NCBI GenBank assembly: GCA_029219285.1
Contig: JAQXTC010000112.1
Span: 1-57,142 of the forward strand
DNA length: 57,142 nucleotides
Reading direction: 5' to 3'
Source of the DNA: Clostridiaceae bacterium
GTDB taxonomy: Bacteria; Bacillota; Clostridia; Clostridiales; Clostridiaceae
The position numbers and the translations under genes were made by a program. Below are positions 45,094 through 52,512 of the stretch, piece by piece. How positions within the stretch are numbered: position 1 is the first letter of the stretch; each line of letters starts with the position of its first letter. The notes below the pieces were generated by a model. That model made no database searches and had not been told where the DNA came from. It saw nothing but the letters and a program-made list of their open reading frames with translations.

Positions 45094-46200
45094 ATGAGTA
45101 AATCAAAAATGTCTTTTACAAAAATTTTTCTATTTTTATTATTAATTGGTGGTTGTATATTTTTATACATAAATCACTTTAAAAGTACAAGTGGCTTAAG
45201 AGTAAAAGAATGGGACAACATTTATAATGAAGATAATATTACTTTTTTTTATACACGTGATGATGCAGTAGAAAAGAGTAAAAATTTGAAAGCTTTAGAA
45301 AACAAATACAGCATAAAAAAACAAGTGGATTCAGAAAAAAATGAAATAGACAAGGTATTAAAGGTATCACAATTATTAAATAACATAGTTCAATACGATG
45401 ATGTTGAGGATTCTAGTGCTAAAAATGGTAATGCTATCATAAAAGAAAAGGGATCTAATATGAAGGTATCTGGAAGAGATTTAGCATATATTCAAAGAGA
45501 CTTTTTAATAGATGCAGGTTTTATAGCTAGAATAGGTGAATTTAGAAAAGAATCTCCTGAAGATGAAGAAAAACCAAGTTATTTTGTAGTTGAATACTGG
45601 AGCACAGAACATAATAAATGGGTTATGTTTGATGCTATTGATAAAGGATATTTTGAAAAAAACAATATTCCATTATCAGCAATAGAATTATTTGAAAATG
45701 ATCTTAATGATATTGTATATATAGGAAATGAATCACAAAATGATCATAGAAAGAAATTAAGAAAATTTATGAATTCATATACGGTTCCTATTGATAGTAC
45801 TATAGGTATGACAAATAGTAATTGTAATATAACATATTGCAAAGATAGTAAAGATATTGATTTAAAGAAGAAAAAATCATATATTGAACCAACTATATTT
45901 ACGAATAATAAACAAATATTCAAACAAGATCCTGATTTTAAATCAGAGAAAAAAGATCAGGATGCTTATTTGATTCTAATGTATAAAAACAAGGAAGATA
46001 ATCAAAGTATAAATTTTGTAGCAGGAGCCTTTAAAGATGGAGCTATAATAGAAAAGTGTTATATGAACATAAATGGACAAGGCTTTAAAGAAGTTGATAA
46101 TTATACTGATATAGAGCTTCAAGATGGTGAAAATACAATAGAACTTTCTTTAGATGGTGTTACTACAACCAAGAAGATAGTCTTAGAAAATAACAAATAA
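45094..46200 (+). CDS. Membrane-anchored transglutaminase-like protein lacking catalytic residues
   Basis: 368 residues, ATG 45094 behind GGTGGG. One N-terminal membrane helix (IFLFLLLIGGCIFLYI). Residues ~135-190 resemble the core of a bacterial transglutaminase: a helix (GRDLAYIQRDFLIDAG), FIARIGEF, then FVVEYWSTEHNKWVMFDAID. In active members the helix starts with the nucleophile Cys, the VEY strand holds His and the last strand Asp. Here Cys and His are absent, only Asp remains. Downstream is a beta-rich ligand-binding-like domain. The fold assignment is by pattern only. Confidence 0.5.
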   Translation: MSKSKMSFTKIFLFLLLIGGCIFLYINHFKSTSGLRVKEWDNIYNEDNITFFYTRDDAVEKSKNLKALENKYSIKKQVDSEKNEIDKVLKVSQLLNNIVQYDDVEDSSAKNGNAIIKEKGSNMKVSGRDLAYIQRDFLIDAGFIARIGEFRKESPEDEEKPSYFVVEYWSTEHNKWVMFDAIDKGYFEKNNIPLSAIELFENDLNDIVYIGNESQNDHRKKLRKFMNSYTVPIDSTIGMTNSNCNITYCKDSKDIDLKKKKSYIEPTIFTNNKQIFKQDPDFKSEKKDQDAYLILMYKNKEDNQSINFVAGAFKDGAIIEKCYMNINGQGFKEVDNYTDIELQDGENTIELSLDGVTTTKKIVLENNK

Positions 46201-46288
46201 ATTAAAATTTACTTTATTTTATAGACGGCTTAGGTTGTCAAATTTATACTTATAAAAGTAAGTCAAAAGAGAAAGTGAGTGAAAATTT

Positions 46289-47161
46289 TTGGGTTTAGAT
46301 TTTATTTTAGTATTTAAGTCAATAATAATTGGTATTGTTGAAGGGTTAACAGAATTTATTCCGGTGTCCTCAACTGGGCATATGATATTAATTGGTTCGG
46401 CAATTGGTTTTCAAGATGGAGACGGATTTGCACAGATGTTTGAAGTTGTAATCCAATTAGGAGCAATACTGGCAGTTGTAGTGCTTTATTGGAAGAAGAT
46501 TAAAGATAGTGTAATTGAATTCTTCAAATATATTTTTACTAAGGGTAAAGAAGGTAAAACAGGATTTAAGTTTGGTATAAATGTAATTGTTGGTTCTATT
46601 CCAGCTGGAGTTATTGGCGTGTTATTTTTAAAGAAAATTAAAAAGCTTTTTGCTCCCAATGCTGTAATAGTTGCATTTATAGTTGGTGGTATTCTTCTAA
46701 TAGTTATTGAAAACATGTTTAGAAAGAAAAAGCATGCAGTAAAGAGTGTAGATGATATTAGTTATAAACAATCATTTATAATTGGTTGTTTCCAAGTTTT
46801 ATCAATGTGGCCTGGAATGTCTAGAAGTGCTTCAACTATTATGGGGGGCTGGGTAGCTGGTCTTTCAACGCCAATAGCTGCTGAATATTCTTTTTTCTTA
46901 GCAATACCAGCAATGGTTGGTTCTAGTGGAGCAGATCTTTTACATTTTGATTTCTCTATAATGAATACAAGCCGTTGGATAGCACTTGCAATAGGATTTA
47001 TAGTAGCATTTATTGTATCATTAGTTGTTATGGAGAAATTTGTTAGTTTCTTAAAGAAGAGACCAATGAGAGTATTTGCAGTTTACAGAGTAGCTGCTGG
47101 TATTTTACTTGGAGTGTTAGTACTTACAGGAGTAATTACATTAACTAGTAGTATGATGTAA
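46289..47161 (+). CDS. uppP: UppP/BacA, undecaprenyl-diphosphate phosphatase
   Basis: 290 residues from TTG 46289; a stop in frame nine bases upstream rules out an earlier start. The family's two motif regions are present: EGLTEFIPVSSTGHMIL (E18/E22, Ser27, His31) and PGMSRSASTIMGG. Several membrane helices. It recycles the lipid carrier of peptidoglycan and glycan precursors by removing one phosphate at the outer face, and is the main bacitracin-resistance factor. Confidence 0.95.
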   Translation: MGLDFILVFKSIIIGIVEGLTEFIPVSSTGHMILIGSAIGFQDGDGFAQMFEVVIQLGAILAVVVLYWKKIKDSVIEFFKYIFTKGKEGKTGFKFGINVIVGSIPAGVIGVLFLKKIKKLFAPNAVIVAFIVGGILLIVIENMFRKKKHAVKSVDDISYKQSFIIGCFQVLSMWPGMSRSASTIMGGWVAGLSTPIAAEYSFFLAIPAMVGSSGADLLHFDFSIMNTSRWIALAIGFIVAFIVSLVVMEKFVSFLKKRPMRVFAVYRVAAGILLGVLVLTGVITLTSSMM

Positions 47162-47184
47162 TAAAGTTTAGATTTAAATTATAT

Positions 47185-47229
47185 AGGGTTGTATATAGAT
47201 TAATAATGTTATCTATATACAACCCTTTT
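47185..47229 (+). terminator. Terminator of uppP
   Basis: AGGGTTGTATATAGAT pairs with ATCTATATACAACCCT, followed by TTTG. Perfect 16-base stem, 24 bases after the stop codon. Confidence 0.88.
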
Positions 47230-47358
47230 GTTTTGAAATAAAATTTATATTTATTTTTTCTTTTTAAAATATTTTTTAATGTGATATCATAATATAAGTA
47301 AAGGAAATATTTTACATATAGTAATGTTCTGTGTCAGAATATGTATATGTATTTCAGG

Positions 47359-47389
47359 GTTTATAGTTTAAAAGCATAAAACTATAAAC
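47359..47389 (+). promoter_or_regulatory. Perfect 11-base inverted repeat in the pfk leader
   Basis: GTTTATAGTTT (47359-47369) and AAACTATAAAC (47379-47389) enclose a 9-base loop and end 18 bases before the pfk ribosome site. No U run follows, so this is not a terminator. It could be an operator or an RNA stem that affects translation. Confidence 0.45.
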
Positions 47390-47419
47390 AAGTAAACTAT
47401 GGTATTGGGGGTTAAGAAA

Positions 47420-48520
47420 ATGGTAGAAGGAATAAAAAGGATTGCTTTATTAACCGGTGGAGGAGATTGTCCTGGACTTAATGCGGTAATAAGAGCGGTA
47501 ACAAGATGTGCTATATTGAACTATGGTTATGATGTTATTGGTTATAGATTTGGCTATAGAGGTCTATATAATAATGATTATATGCCATTGACACTTGAAA
47601 CCGTTTCCGGAATATTGCATAGAGGAGGAACTATTCTTTATAGCTCTAACAAAGACAACTTGTTTGATTATCAAGTAGAAGAAAATGGTGAGTTAGTAAA
47701 AAAGGATGTATCTGATGTAGCTGTAGAGAATATGAAAAAAGAAGGAGTAGATGTTTTAGTTGTTATTGGTGGAGATGGAACATTAACATCTGCAAGAGAT
47801 TTTTCAAGAAAAGGTGTAAAGGTTATTGGAGTACCAAAGACTATTGATAATGATTTAGCATCTACTGATGTTACATTTGGATTTAATACAGCTATAGATG
47901 TAGCAACTGATGCACTTGATAGACTTCATACAACAGCAGAATCTCACCACAGAATAATGATATGTGAAGTTATGGGAAGAGGTGCAGGATGGATAGCCCT
48001 TGAATCAGGTATTGCTGGTTCTGCAGATGTTATTTTAATCCCAGAGATTCCATACGATATTAATAAGATAAAAGAAAAGGTTGAAGAGAGAGCAAGAGAA
48101 GGAAAGCTATTTACTATAATCGTCGTTGCTGAAGGTGCTAGAGCTAAAAATGGAGAGGTAGTTGTATCTAAAATAGTTAAGGATAGTCCAGATCCAATTA
48201 GACTTGGAGGAATAGGAAATAAATTAGCAGATGATCTTGAAAGATTAATTAAGGATCATGAAGTAAGATGTACTGTTTTAGGTCATATCCAAAGAGGTGG
48301 AAATACATCTACTTTTGATAGAATATTATCAACAAGATACGGAGTTGCAGCAGTAGAATTAATCAATGAAGGTAAGTTTGGAAATATGGTGTGTCTAAAA
48401 GGAGATAAGATAACTTGTGATACATTAGAAAATGTTATCGGACAAAAAACTAAACAGGTTAGCACAAATGGCGAACTTGTTACTATTGCTAAAAAGATAG
48501 GAATAAGTTTTGGAGATTAA
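47420..48520 (+). CDS. pfkA: 6-phosphofructokinase (mixed-substrate-clade, likely ATP-using)
   Basis: 366 residues from ATG 47420. An in-frame ATG at 47399 has no ribosome site, while GGGGG (47407-47411) fits 47420. Motifs: GGGDCPGLNAVIRA, G117-G-D-G-T121 and P139-K-T-I-D-N-D145, HLGH-like HIQRGG. PPi enzymes have Asp after GGD and Lys before TIDND; E. coli-type ATP enzymes have Gly at both. This protein has Gly and Lys, the pattern of the 'mixed' clade, in which Gly at the first site usually means ATP. It commits fructose-6-phosphate to glycolysis. Confidence 0.9.
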   Translation: MVEGIKRIALLTGGGDCPGLNAVIRAVTRCAILNYGYDVIGYRFGYRGLYNNDYMPLTLETVSGILHRGGTILYSSNKDNLFDYQVEENGELVKKDVSDVAVENMKKEGVDVLVVIGGDGTLTSARDFSRKGVKVIGVPKTIDNDLASTDVTFGFNTAIDVATDALDRLHTTAESHHRIMICEVMGRGAGWIALESGIAGSADVILIPEIPYDINKIKEKVEERAREGKLFTIIVVAEGARAKNGEVVVSKIVKDSPDPIRLGGIGNKLADDLERLIKDHEVRCTVLGHIQRGGNTSTFDRILSTRYGVAAVELINEGKFGNMVCLKGDKITCDTLENVIGQKTKQVSTNGELVTIAKKIGISFGD

Positions 48521-48538
48521 TAATATATAATTAATAAC

Positions 48539-48573
48539 TTTAAGGAAACATTCTAGTGGATGTTTCCTTAAAA
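48539..48573. terminator. Hairpin after pfk
   Basis: TTTAAGGAAACAT pairs with ATGTTTCCTTAAA. On the + strand only A residues follow, so it is better as an mRNA 3' stem than as a terminator. Confidence 0.45.
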
Positions 48574-48632
48574 AATAAAATATATATGAATAATTTTTAA
48601 ATGTTTTTTTACTTTCTGCGCAGGGGGTTTTT

Positions 48633-49412
48633 ATGAAGGAAATAAAGAAATATATTGAATCAAGAATAGGCACATATGGGTTCTATTTTGAGGATTTAAG
48701 AAGTGGCTTTGTTTATGGATTTAATGAACATGTAAAATTTACAGCTGCTGGATGTATGAAATTATTTATTGCAGTTTCATTAATAAAGGCAGTAGAAGCA
48801 AAAAGAATAGACTTCATGGATAAAATAACTGTTGTTAGAGAAGATAAGGTTTTTGGTACAGGTATTATACATGAATTTAACGAGAGAGATTATACAGTTT
48901 TTGAATTGTTAGTGGCTATGCTTATTCAAAGTGATAATACAGCAGCAAATAAAATTATAGATATAGTAGGAATGGATAATATTAATGAAGATATAAAAGA
49001 AATGGGCTTAAAGGATACTATACTAAATAGAAAGACAACAGATGAAAGACATAAGAAACCTACAATAGAAAATATAACATCTGCTTATGATTTAGGTTAT
49101 GTATGGAAGCTGCTTTTCAATGGTAATTATTTAAGTAAAGATAATGGTACAATGCTTATTGATATTTTACAAAGGCAACAAATAAAGAATAAGTTAGCAT
49201 TATATATTCCTGATGATTTAAAGTATGAGATTTCTAGTAAAACTGGCGATAAGAAGGGTGTGCAAAATGATACTGAATTCATAGCATCACCTAAAGGAAA
49301 TTTTACCTTTACTGTTTTATCCTCTGGAATACCTAATAGTGTATACGGAACTGTAACTTTAGCAAAGTGTGGGAAGATGGCATGGGACAATATAGTAAAC
49401 AATTGGCATTAG
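48633..49412 (+). CDS. Class A beta-lactamase-fold protein with the catalytic serine replaced by glycine
   Basis: 259 residues, ATG 48633 behind AGGGGG; no signal peptide, so it should stay in the cytoplasm unless exported unusually. The fold is clear: SDN loop S100-D-N102 and KTG box K203-T-G205, with DERHKKPT after the omega region. The S-x-x-K box reads G40-C-M-K43 in TAAGCMKLF, so the acylating serine is a glycine. The E166-x-x-N omega-loop motif is absent too. Hydrolysis of beta-lactams is unlikely. It may bind muropeptides or serve another role. Confidence 0.85.
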   Translation: MKEIKKYIESRIGTYGFYFEDLRSGFVYGFNEHVKFTAAGCMKLFIAVSLIKAVEAKRIDFMDKITVVREDKVFGTGIIHEFNERDYTVFELLVAMLIQSDNTAANKIIDIVGMDNINEDIKEMGLKDTILNRKTTDERHKKPTIENITSAYDLGYVWKLLFNGNYLSKDNGTMLIDILQRQQIKNKLALYIPDDLKYEISSKTGDKKGVQNDTEFIASPKGNFTFTVLSSGIPNSVYGTVTLAKCGKMAWDNIVNNWH

Positions 49413-49420
49413 CATTATTC

Positions 49421-49462
49421 AAAAAATAAGTTATATCATTTTTGATATGACTTATTTTTTTT
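49421..49462 (+). terminator. Terminator between the beta-lactamase-like gene and the MerR gene
   Basis: AAAAAATAAGT-ATATCA pairs with TGATAT-ACTTATTTTTT across a TTTT loop and ends in a long U run. Confidence 0.9.
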
Positions 49463-49540
49463 CTTGCAATTAACGTTACGTAAAGATTTATAATGTATGT
49501 AAGAAATATTTCTAAACAAATTATTTTGGGGGAAGTTGAT

Positions 49541-50272
49541 TTGGCTGAATTAATAAAAATAGGTACATTAGCGAAGAGATATGATATATCTACTAGAACA
49601 ATACGATATTATGAAGAAGTAAAAATGATAAATAGTATCAGGGATAGAGAATCTAATGTGAGATTTTATGATTCTGAAAACATAAAAGTATTGGAACAAA
49701 TTTTATTATTAAGAGCTTTAGATTTTTCTATTGAAGAGATAAAAGATATATTAATTAATAAAAAAAACGTAACAGATTTTTTACATAATAAGTTTTTTGA
49801 ACTTACGATGAAAATAGAAGAACTTTCTAATTATCGCGAAGTACTTAATTCCATAATTAAAATTAACAATAAAAAAGGAATAAATAATATAAATATTGAT
49901 GACATAATTAAAGATCAAGTTTATATTAATTCTAAGTTGGGAGAGAAAATAAAAATGAATGATAGTATTATAATGATTGAATTTGGAACCGAGCTTATAC
50001 CTTTAGCTGATAGAAATCAAGGAGGCACATTAATAGATAAAGTAAAATTGATGAAAAAGGAGGTAGATGATAGTCTTGAAATGGAATTGCCTTCTATTAG
50101 AATTAGAGATAATGAAGTTTTGGAAAAGCGACAATATAGAATATTAATAAAAAATGAAAAGGTATTTATGGGTTATTTAAATGGAGAGTTAAATAACGAT
50201 AGTGAAGACATAATGGTAAGTGATTTGAAAAACGCTATTTTAAAAAACATTTCTATTATACAATTTAATTAA
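49541..50272 (+). CDS. MerR-type regulator fused to an FlhA cytosolic-subdomain-like module
   Basis: 243 residues from TTG 49541; TGGGGGAAG lies seven bases before it, and an ATG at 49493 has no ribosome site. Residues 5-~75 are a MerR winged helix (KIGTLAKRYDISTRTIRYYEE, NVRFYDSENIKVLEQILLLRALDFSIEEI), then a dimer coiled coil ~82-112. The C-terminal ~145-222 is not a usual effector domain. It contains LIPLAD (152-157), GG, and IRIRDN (186-191), aligning without gaps to FlhA residues 360-407 from the same window. MerR proteins bind and twist promoter DNA. It is a single-gene transcript, bounded by terminators. The input signal is unknown. Confidence 0.85.
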   Translation: MAELIKIGTLAKRYDISTRTIRYYEEVKMINSIRDRESNVRFYDSENIKVLEQILLLRALDFSIEEIKDILINKKNVTDFLHNKFFELTMKIEELSNYREVLNSIIKINNKKGINNINIDDIIKDQVYINSKLGEKIKMNDSIIMIEFGTELIPLADRNQGGTLIDKVKLMKKEVDDSLEMELPSIRIRDNEVLEKRQYRILIKNEKVFMGYLNGELNNDSEDIMVSDLKNAILKNISIIQFN

Positions 50273-50283
50273 TTAATGTAGAT

Positions 50284-50321
50284 AGGTTGTAAGATTACAT
50301 AAGGTAGTTTTACAACCTTTT
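50284..50321 (+). terminator. Terminator of the MerR-FlhA-like gene
   Basis: AGGTTGTAA pairs with TTACAACCT, followed by TTT and TC. It isolates the regulator from the gene that follows. Confidence 0.75.
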
Positions 50322-50406
50322 CATATAACAACAAAGTGGATATTTACAAAATATTGGAAAAAGAGTATTATAATATTATTTATAGGATTAAAATTTTGGG
50401 GGATAT

Positions 50407-52260
50407 ATGGGAGAGGTATATAAGAAAATAAAAGGACTACAAGATTATGATACGAATTCCGGTAAGTTTGAATTAAATTATTTATATTTATATGATAATA
50501 TATCGATTTATGAAGAAGTTAGATTAGTTGAGGACTTTACAGAAAAATTAATTGAGTTATATAAAAGTGATAGTTTTGAATTTGATTTTTTATTAAAGGA
50601 AATACCATTAATATATTATTATAATTCCATAATTAACAGGGTTAATTTACTTGTAAAAGAAGAAGTGTTGGATGGGGAATGGCTTAGTAAATTAACTCAT
50701 TATTTAATCTATGATGGTAAAGATTCATGGGAGGTTAAACTTGGATTGATACTTAGTTGTGATTACCTTGATAATGATGAATTAAAGGATATAGTTGATG
50801 CATTTTCTAAAAGTGGAGAATTTATTTTTTATCTAACTAATACCATAAAAAAACTAAAGCATTATAATACATTTATCTTTGAGCTTGCAAAGAAAACTAC
50901 AGGTACGATAAAGGTTTTTGCAATTACTAATTTAGAAATGATTAATAAGGAAATTGTAAGTTACTTAATTGAAGAGGGATATAAAGATAATCAATATGAA
51001 AGATTATTAAAGAATTATATATTATCAGTTGTTAAAATTAGTGAATATTTAAAAGATGGTAGCAAAGAAGAATTAAATAAATTATCTTTTTTATTATGTG
51101 ATTACTTAAGAGAGCAGGACTTAAGTAAAATGAACATTAGAGATGATTTGTTAGATTTTTATGTACAAAAAATATTTGAAGTGGGTGAGGACTTTTATTC
51201 TTTATGCAATTTAATACAAATTAAAGATGATATTTTAGATGAAGCAGATAAGGATGAAAGTTTAGGTCATCTAGAAGAAGAAATAGATGTTTTTTTATGT
51301 GATACAAGATGGGAAAATTTATTTTTGCAAACAGTTAGAAGTGGTAGAAACGAAGTGAATAACGTAATGTTGGCAGCTGAGTACTTTGGATACTACCTTA
51401 CATTTGAAGATTTAAAGCCATATTTAAAAAAGGATTGGCAAAATTATTATATATATATTTATGTTATTAAAAATAGAAATAGAGAAGATGCTTCAGATTT
51501 AATTGATTATTTTAATTCAAAGGTAGATATTGGTGAATTGTGTTTGGGAGCAAAAGATCTACCCAGGGAAGAATTAGATAGTAAGCACATAAATTATATT
51601 TTATTTTCAATGATAATTAAATTAAGTAGAATATTTTATCCAAGGGGAAAAGACATTGCTTTAATGGGTATAAAAGCAGAAAGTAATGATTGTAGATTAG
51701 AGAGTATAAAAAATTTAACTAGATATAGAGATAAAATTACAACAAGTGAATGGGATGAAATTACTAAAGCTTATGAAATTGAACCTAATGAAATAGTAAA
51801 AGAGAAATTTGCAACACTTATATATTATAGTGAAGCAGAGAAAAAGGAATTTATAGATATAAAAGATTTTAAAATTGCTGAGCATGTTAATGATACCTAT
51901 TTAATTACCACCCAAGTTGCTGGCGTTAAGTATAGGAACAGAAGATATCTTGAAGAAACAATAGAGAAAAGCAGGATATTTTATTTGATTAATGATGATA
52001 AGAATGATTATGATAAGAATGCAATAAAAATTGTTGGCGATAATGGATATGTTATAGGTTTTGTTCCTAGTAAAGATAATGTGATTTTGCATAGTCTATT
52101 AATGGCAGGCAAGTATTTGTACTGTAGGATTAATGATTGTAAATTAGAGGACAATTTAATAGAAATCAAAGTATATTTAAGTTATAGATATGTAATTGAG
52201 GCAATTAATGATACAAATTATATGTTAAATTGTCAAACTGCAAGTAAACTTATTAATTAA
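50407..52260 (+). CDS. Helical-repeat protein with C-terminal HIRAN domain
   Basis: 617 residues, ATG 50407 behind GGGGGA. Residues 1-~480 are almost all alpha-helical and resemble HEAT-type or other helical repeats, without a named family. Residues ~497-590 form a HIRAN domain: VAGVKYRNRRYLEE, FYLINDDKNDYDKNAIKI, GYVIGFVPSKDN. HIRAN domains bind damaged or single-stranded DNA ends in helicases such as HLTF. Here no helicase is attached, so it may be a DNA-binding scaffold. Cytoplasmic. It is separated from pyrB by a promoter. Confidence 0.6.
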   Translation: MGEVYKKIKGLQDYDTNSGKFELNYLYLYDNISIYEEVRLVEDFTEKLIELYKSDSFEFDFLLKEIPLIYYYNSIINRVNLLVKEEVLDGEWLSKLTHYLIYDGKDSWEVKLGLILSCDYLDNDELKDIVDAFSKSGEFIFYLTNTIKKLKHYNTFIFELAKKTTGTIKVFAITNLEMINKEIVSYLIEEGYKDNQYERLLKNYILSVVKISEYLKDGSKEELNKLSFLLCDYLREQDLSKMNIRDDLLDFYVQKIFEVGEDFYSLCNLIQIKDDILDEADKDESLGHLEEEIDVFLCDTRWENLFLQTVRSGRNEVNNVMLAAEYFGYYLTFEDLKPYLKKDWQNYYIYIYVIKNRNREDASDLIDYFNSKVDIGELCLGAKDLPREELDSKHINYILFSMIIKLSRIFYPRGKDIALMGIKAESNDCRLESIKNLTRYRDKITTSEWDEITKAYEIEPNEIVKEKFATLIYYSEAEKKEFIDIKDFKIAEHVNDTYLITTQVAGVKYRNRRYLEETIEKSRIFYLINDDKNDYDKNAIKIVGDNGYVIGFVPSKDNVILHSLLMAGKYLYCRINDCKLEDNLIEIKVYLSYRYVIEAINDTNYMLNCQTASKLIN

Positions 52261-52281
52261 AGTTAAGTTAGTAAGTTTTGT

Positions 52282-52310
52282 TTGACAAGACAACATATAG
52301 GTGTTATTCT
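52282..52310 (+). promoter_or_regulatory. Sigma-A promoter of the pyr operon
   Basis: TTGACA (52282-52287), 17 bases, TATTCT (52305-52310). The start of transcription would be about 52317, ten bases before the attenuator leader. Confidence 0.78.
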
Positions 52311-52325
52311 TAATAAAAAGAAAAA

Positions 52326-52426
52326 CCTTTAACTTGATCCAGAGAGGTCATTAAGGAAGATTTAGTATTTTTATAAACGTTAGGATTATTGCGTCTTCCT
52401 TATATTATAAGGTAAGGCGCTTTTTT
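52326..52426 (+). promoter_or_regulatory. PyrR-type attenuator of the pyr operon
   Basis: The leader holds GATCCAGAGAGGTC (52336-52349), matching the PyrR-binding loop ARUCCNGNGAGGYU at 12 of 14 places, within a CTTTAA/TTAAGG stem. AAGGAAGA (52353-52360) can pair perfectly with TCTTCCTT (52394-52401) as antiterminator. TCTTCCTT is also the left arm of the terminator. So PyrR-UMP binding should hold the first stem, block the antiterminator and stop transcription; low UMP gives read-through. The pyrR gene itself is not in the window. Confidence 0.82.
52391..52426 (+). terminator. Attenuator terminator of the pyr leader
   Basis: GCGTCTTCCTTAT pairs with ATAAGGTAAGGCGC (one bulge, one G-T pair), followed by six T. 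It lies 87 bases before pyrB. Confidence 0.85.
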
Positions 52427-52512
52427 AATGGGCATTTTAGTAAAGACTAATGTCAATTGAATTAAAACCCTTTAAGTTTAGCTCAGAGAAGTTAAGAAGG
52501 AGTGATATATAT

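Noticed and set aside
49493-49540. ATG start for the MerR regulator adding 16 residues
   Set aside because: The added residues do not fit MerR proteins, whose helix-turn-helix begins within a few residues; TTG 49541 has a ribosome site.
145-50272. Possibility that the MerR C-terminus is a GyrI-like or B12-type effector domain
   Set aside because: The motifs LIPLAD and IRIRDN and the gap-free FlhA alignment fit neither; residues for cobalamin binding (DxHxxG) are absent.
52450-52512. Upstream in-frame start for pyrB adding 21 residues
   Set aside because: No ribosome site, and 52513 has a well-spaced AAGGAG and gives the usual length.
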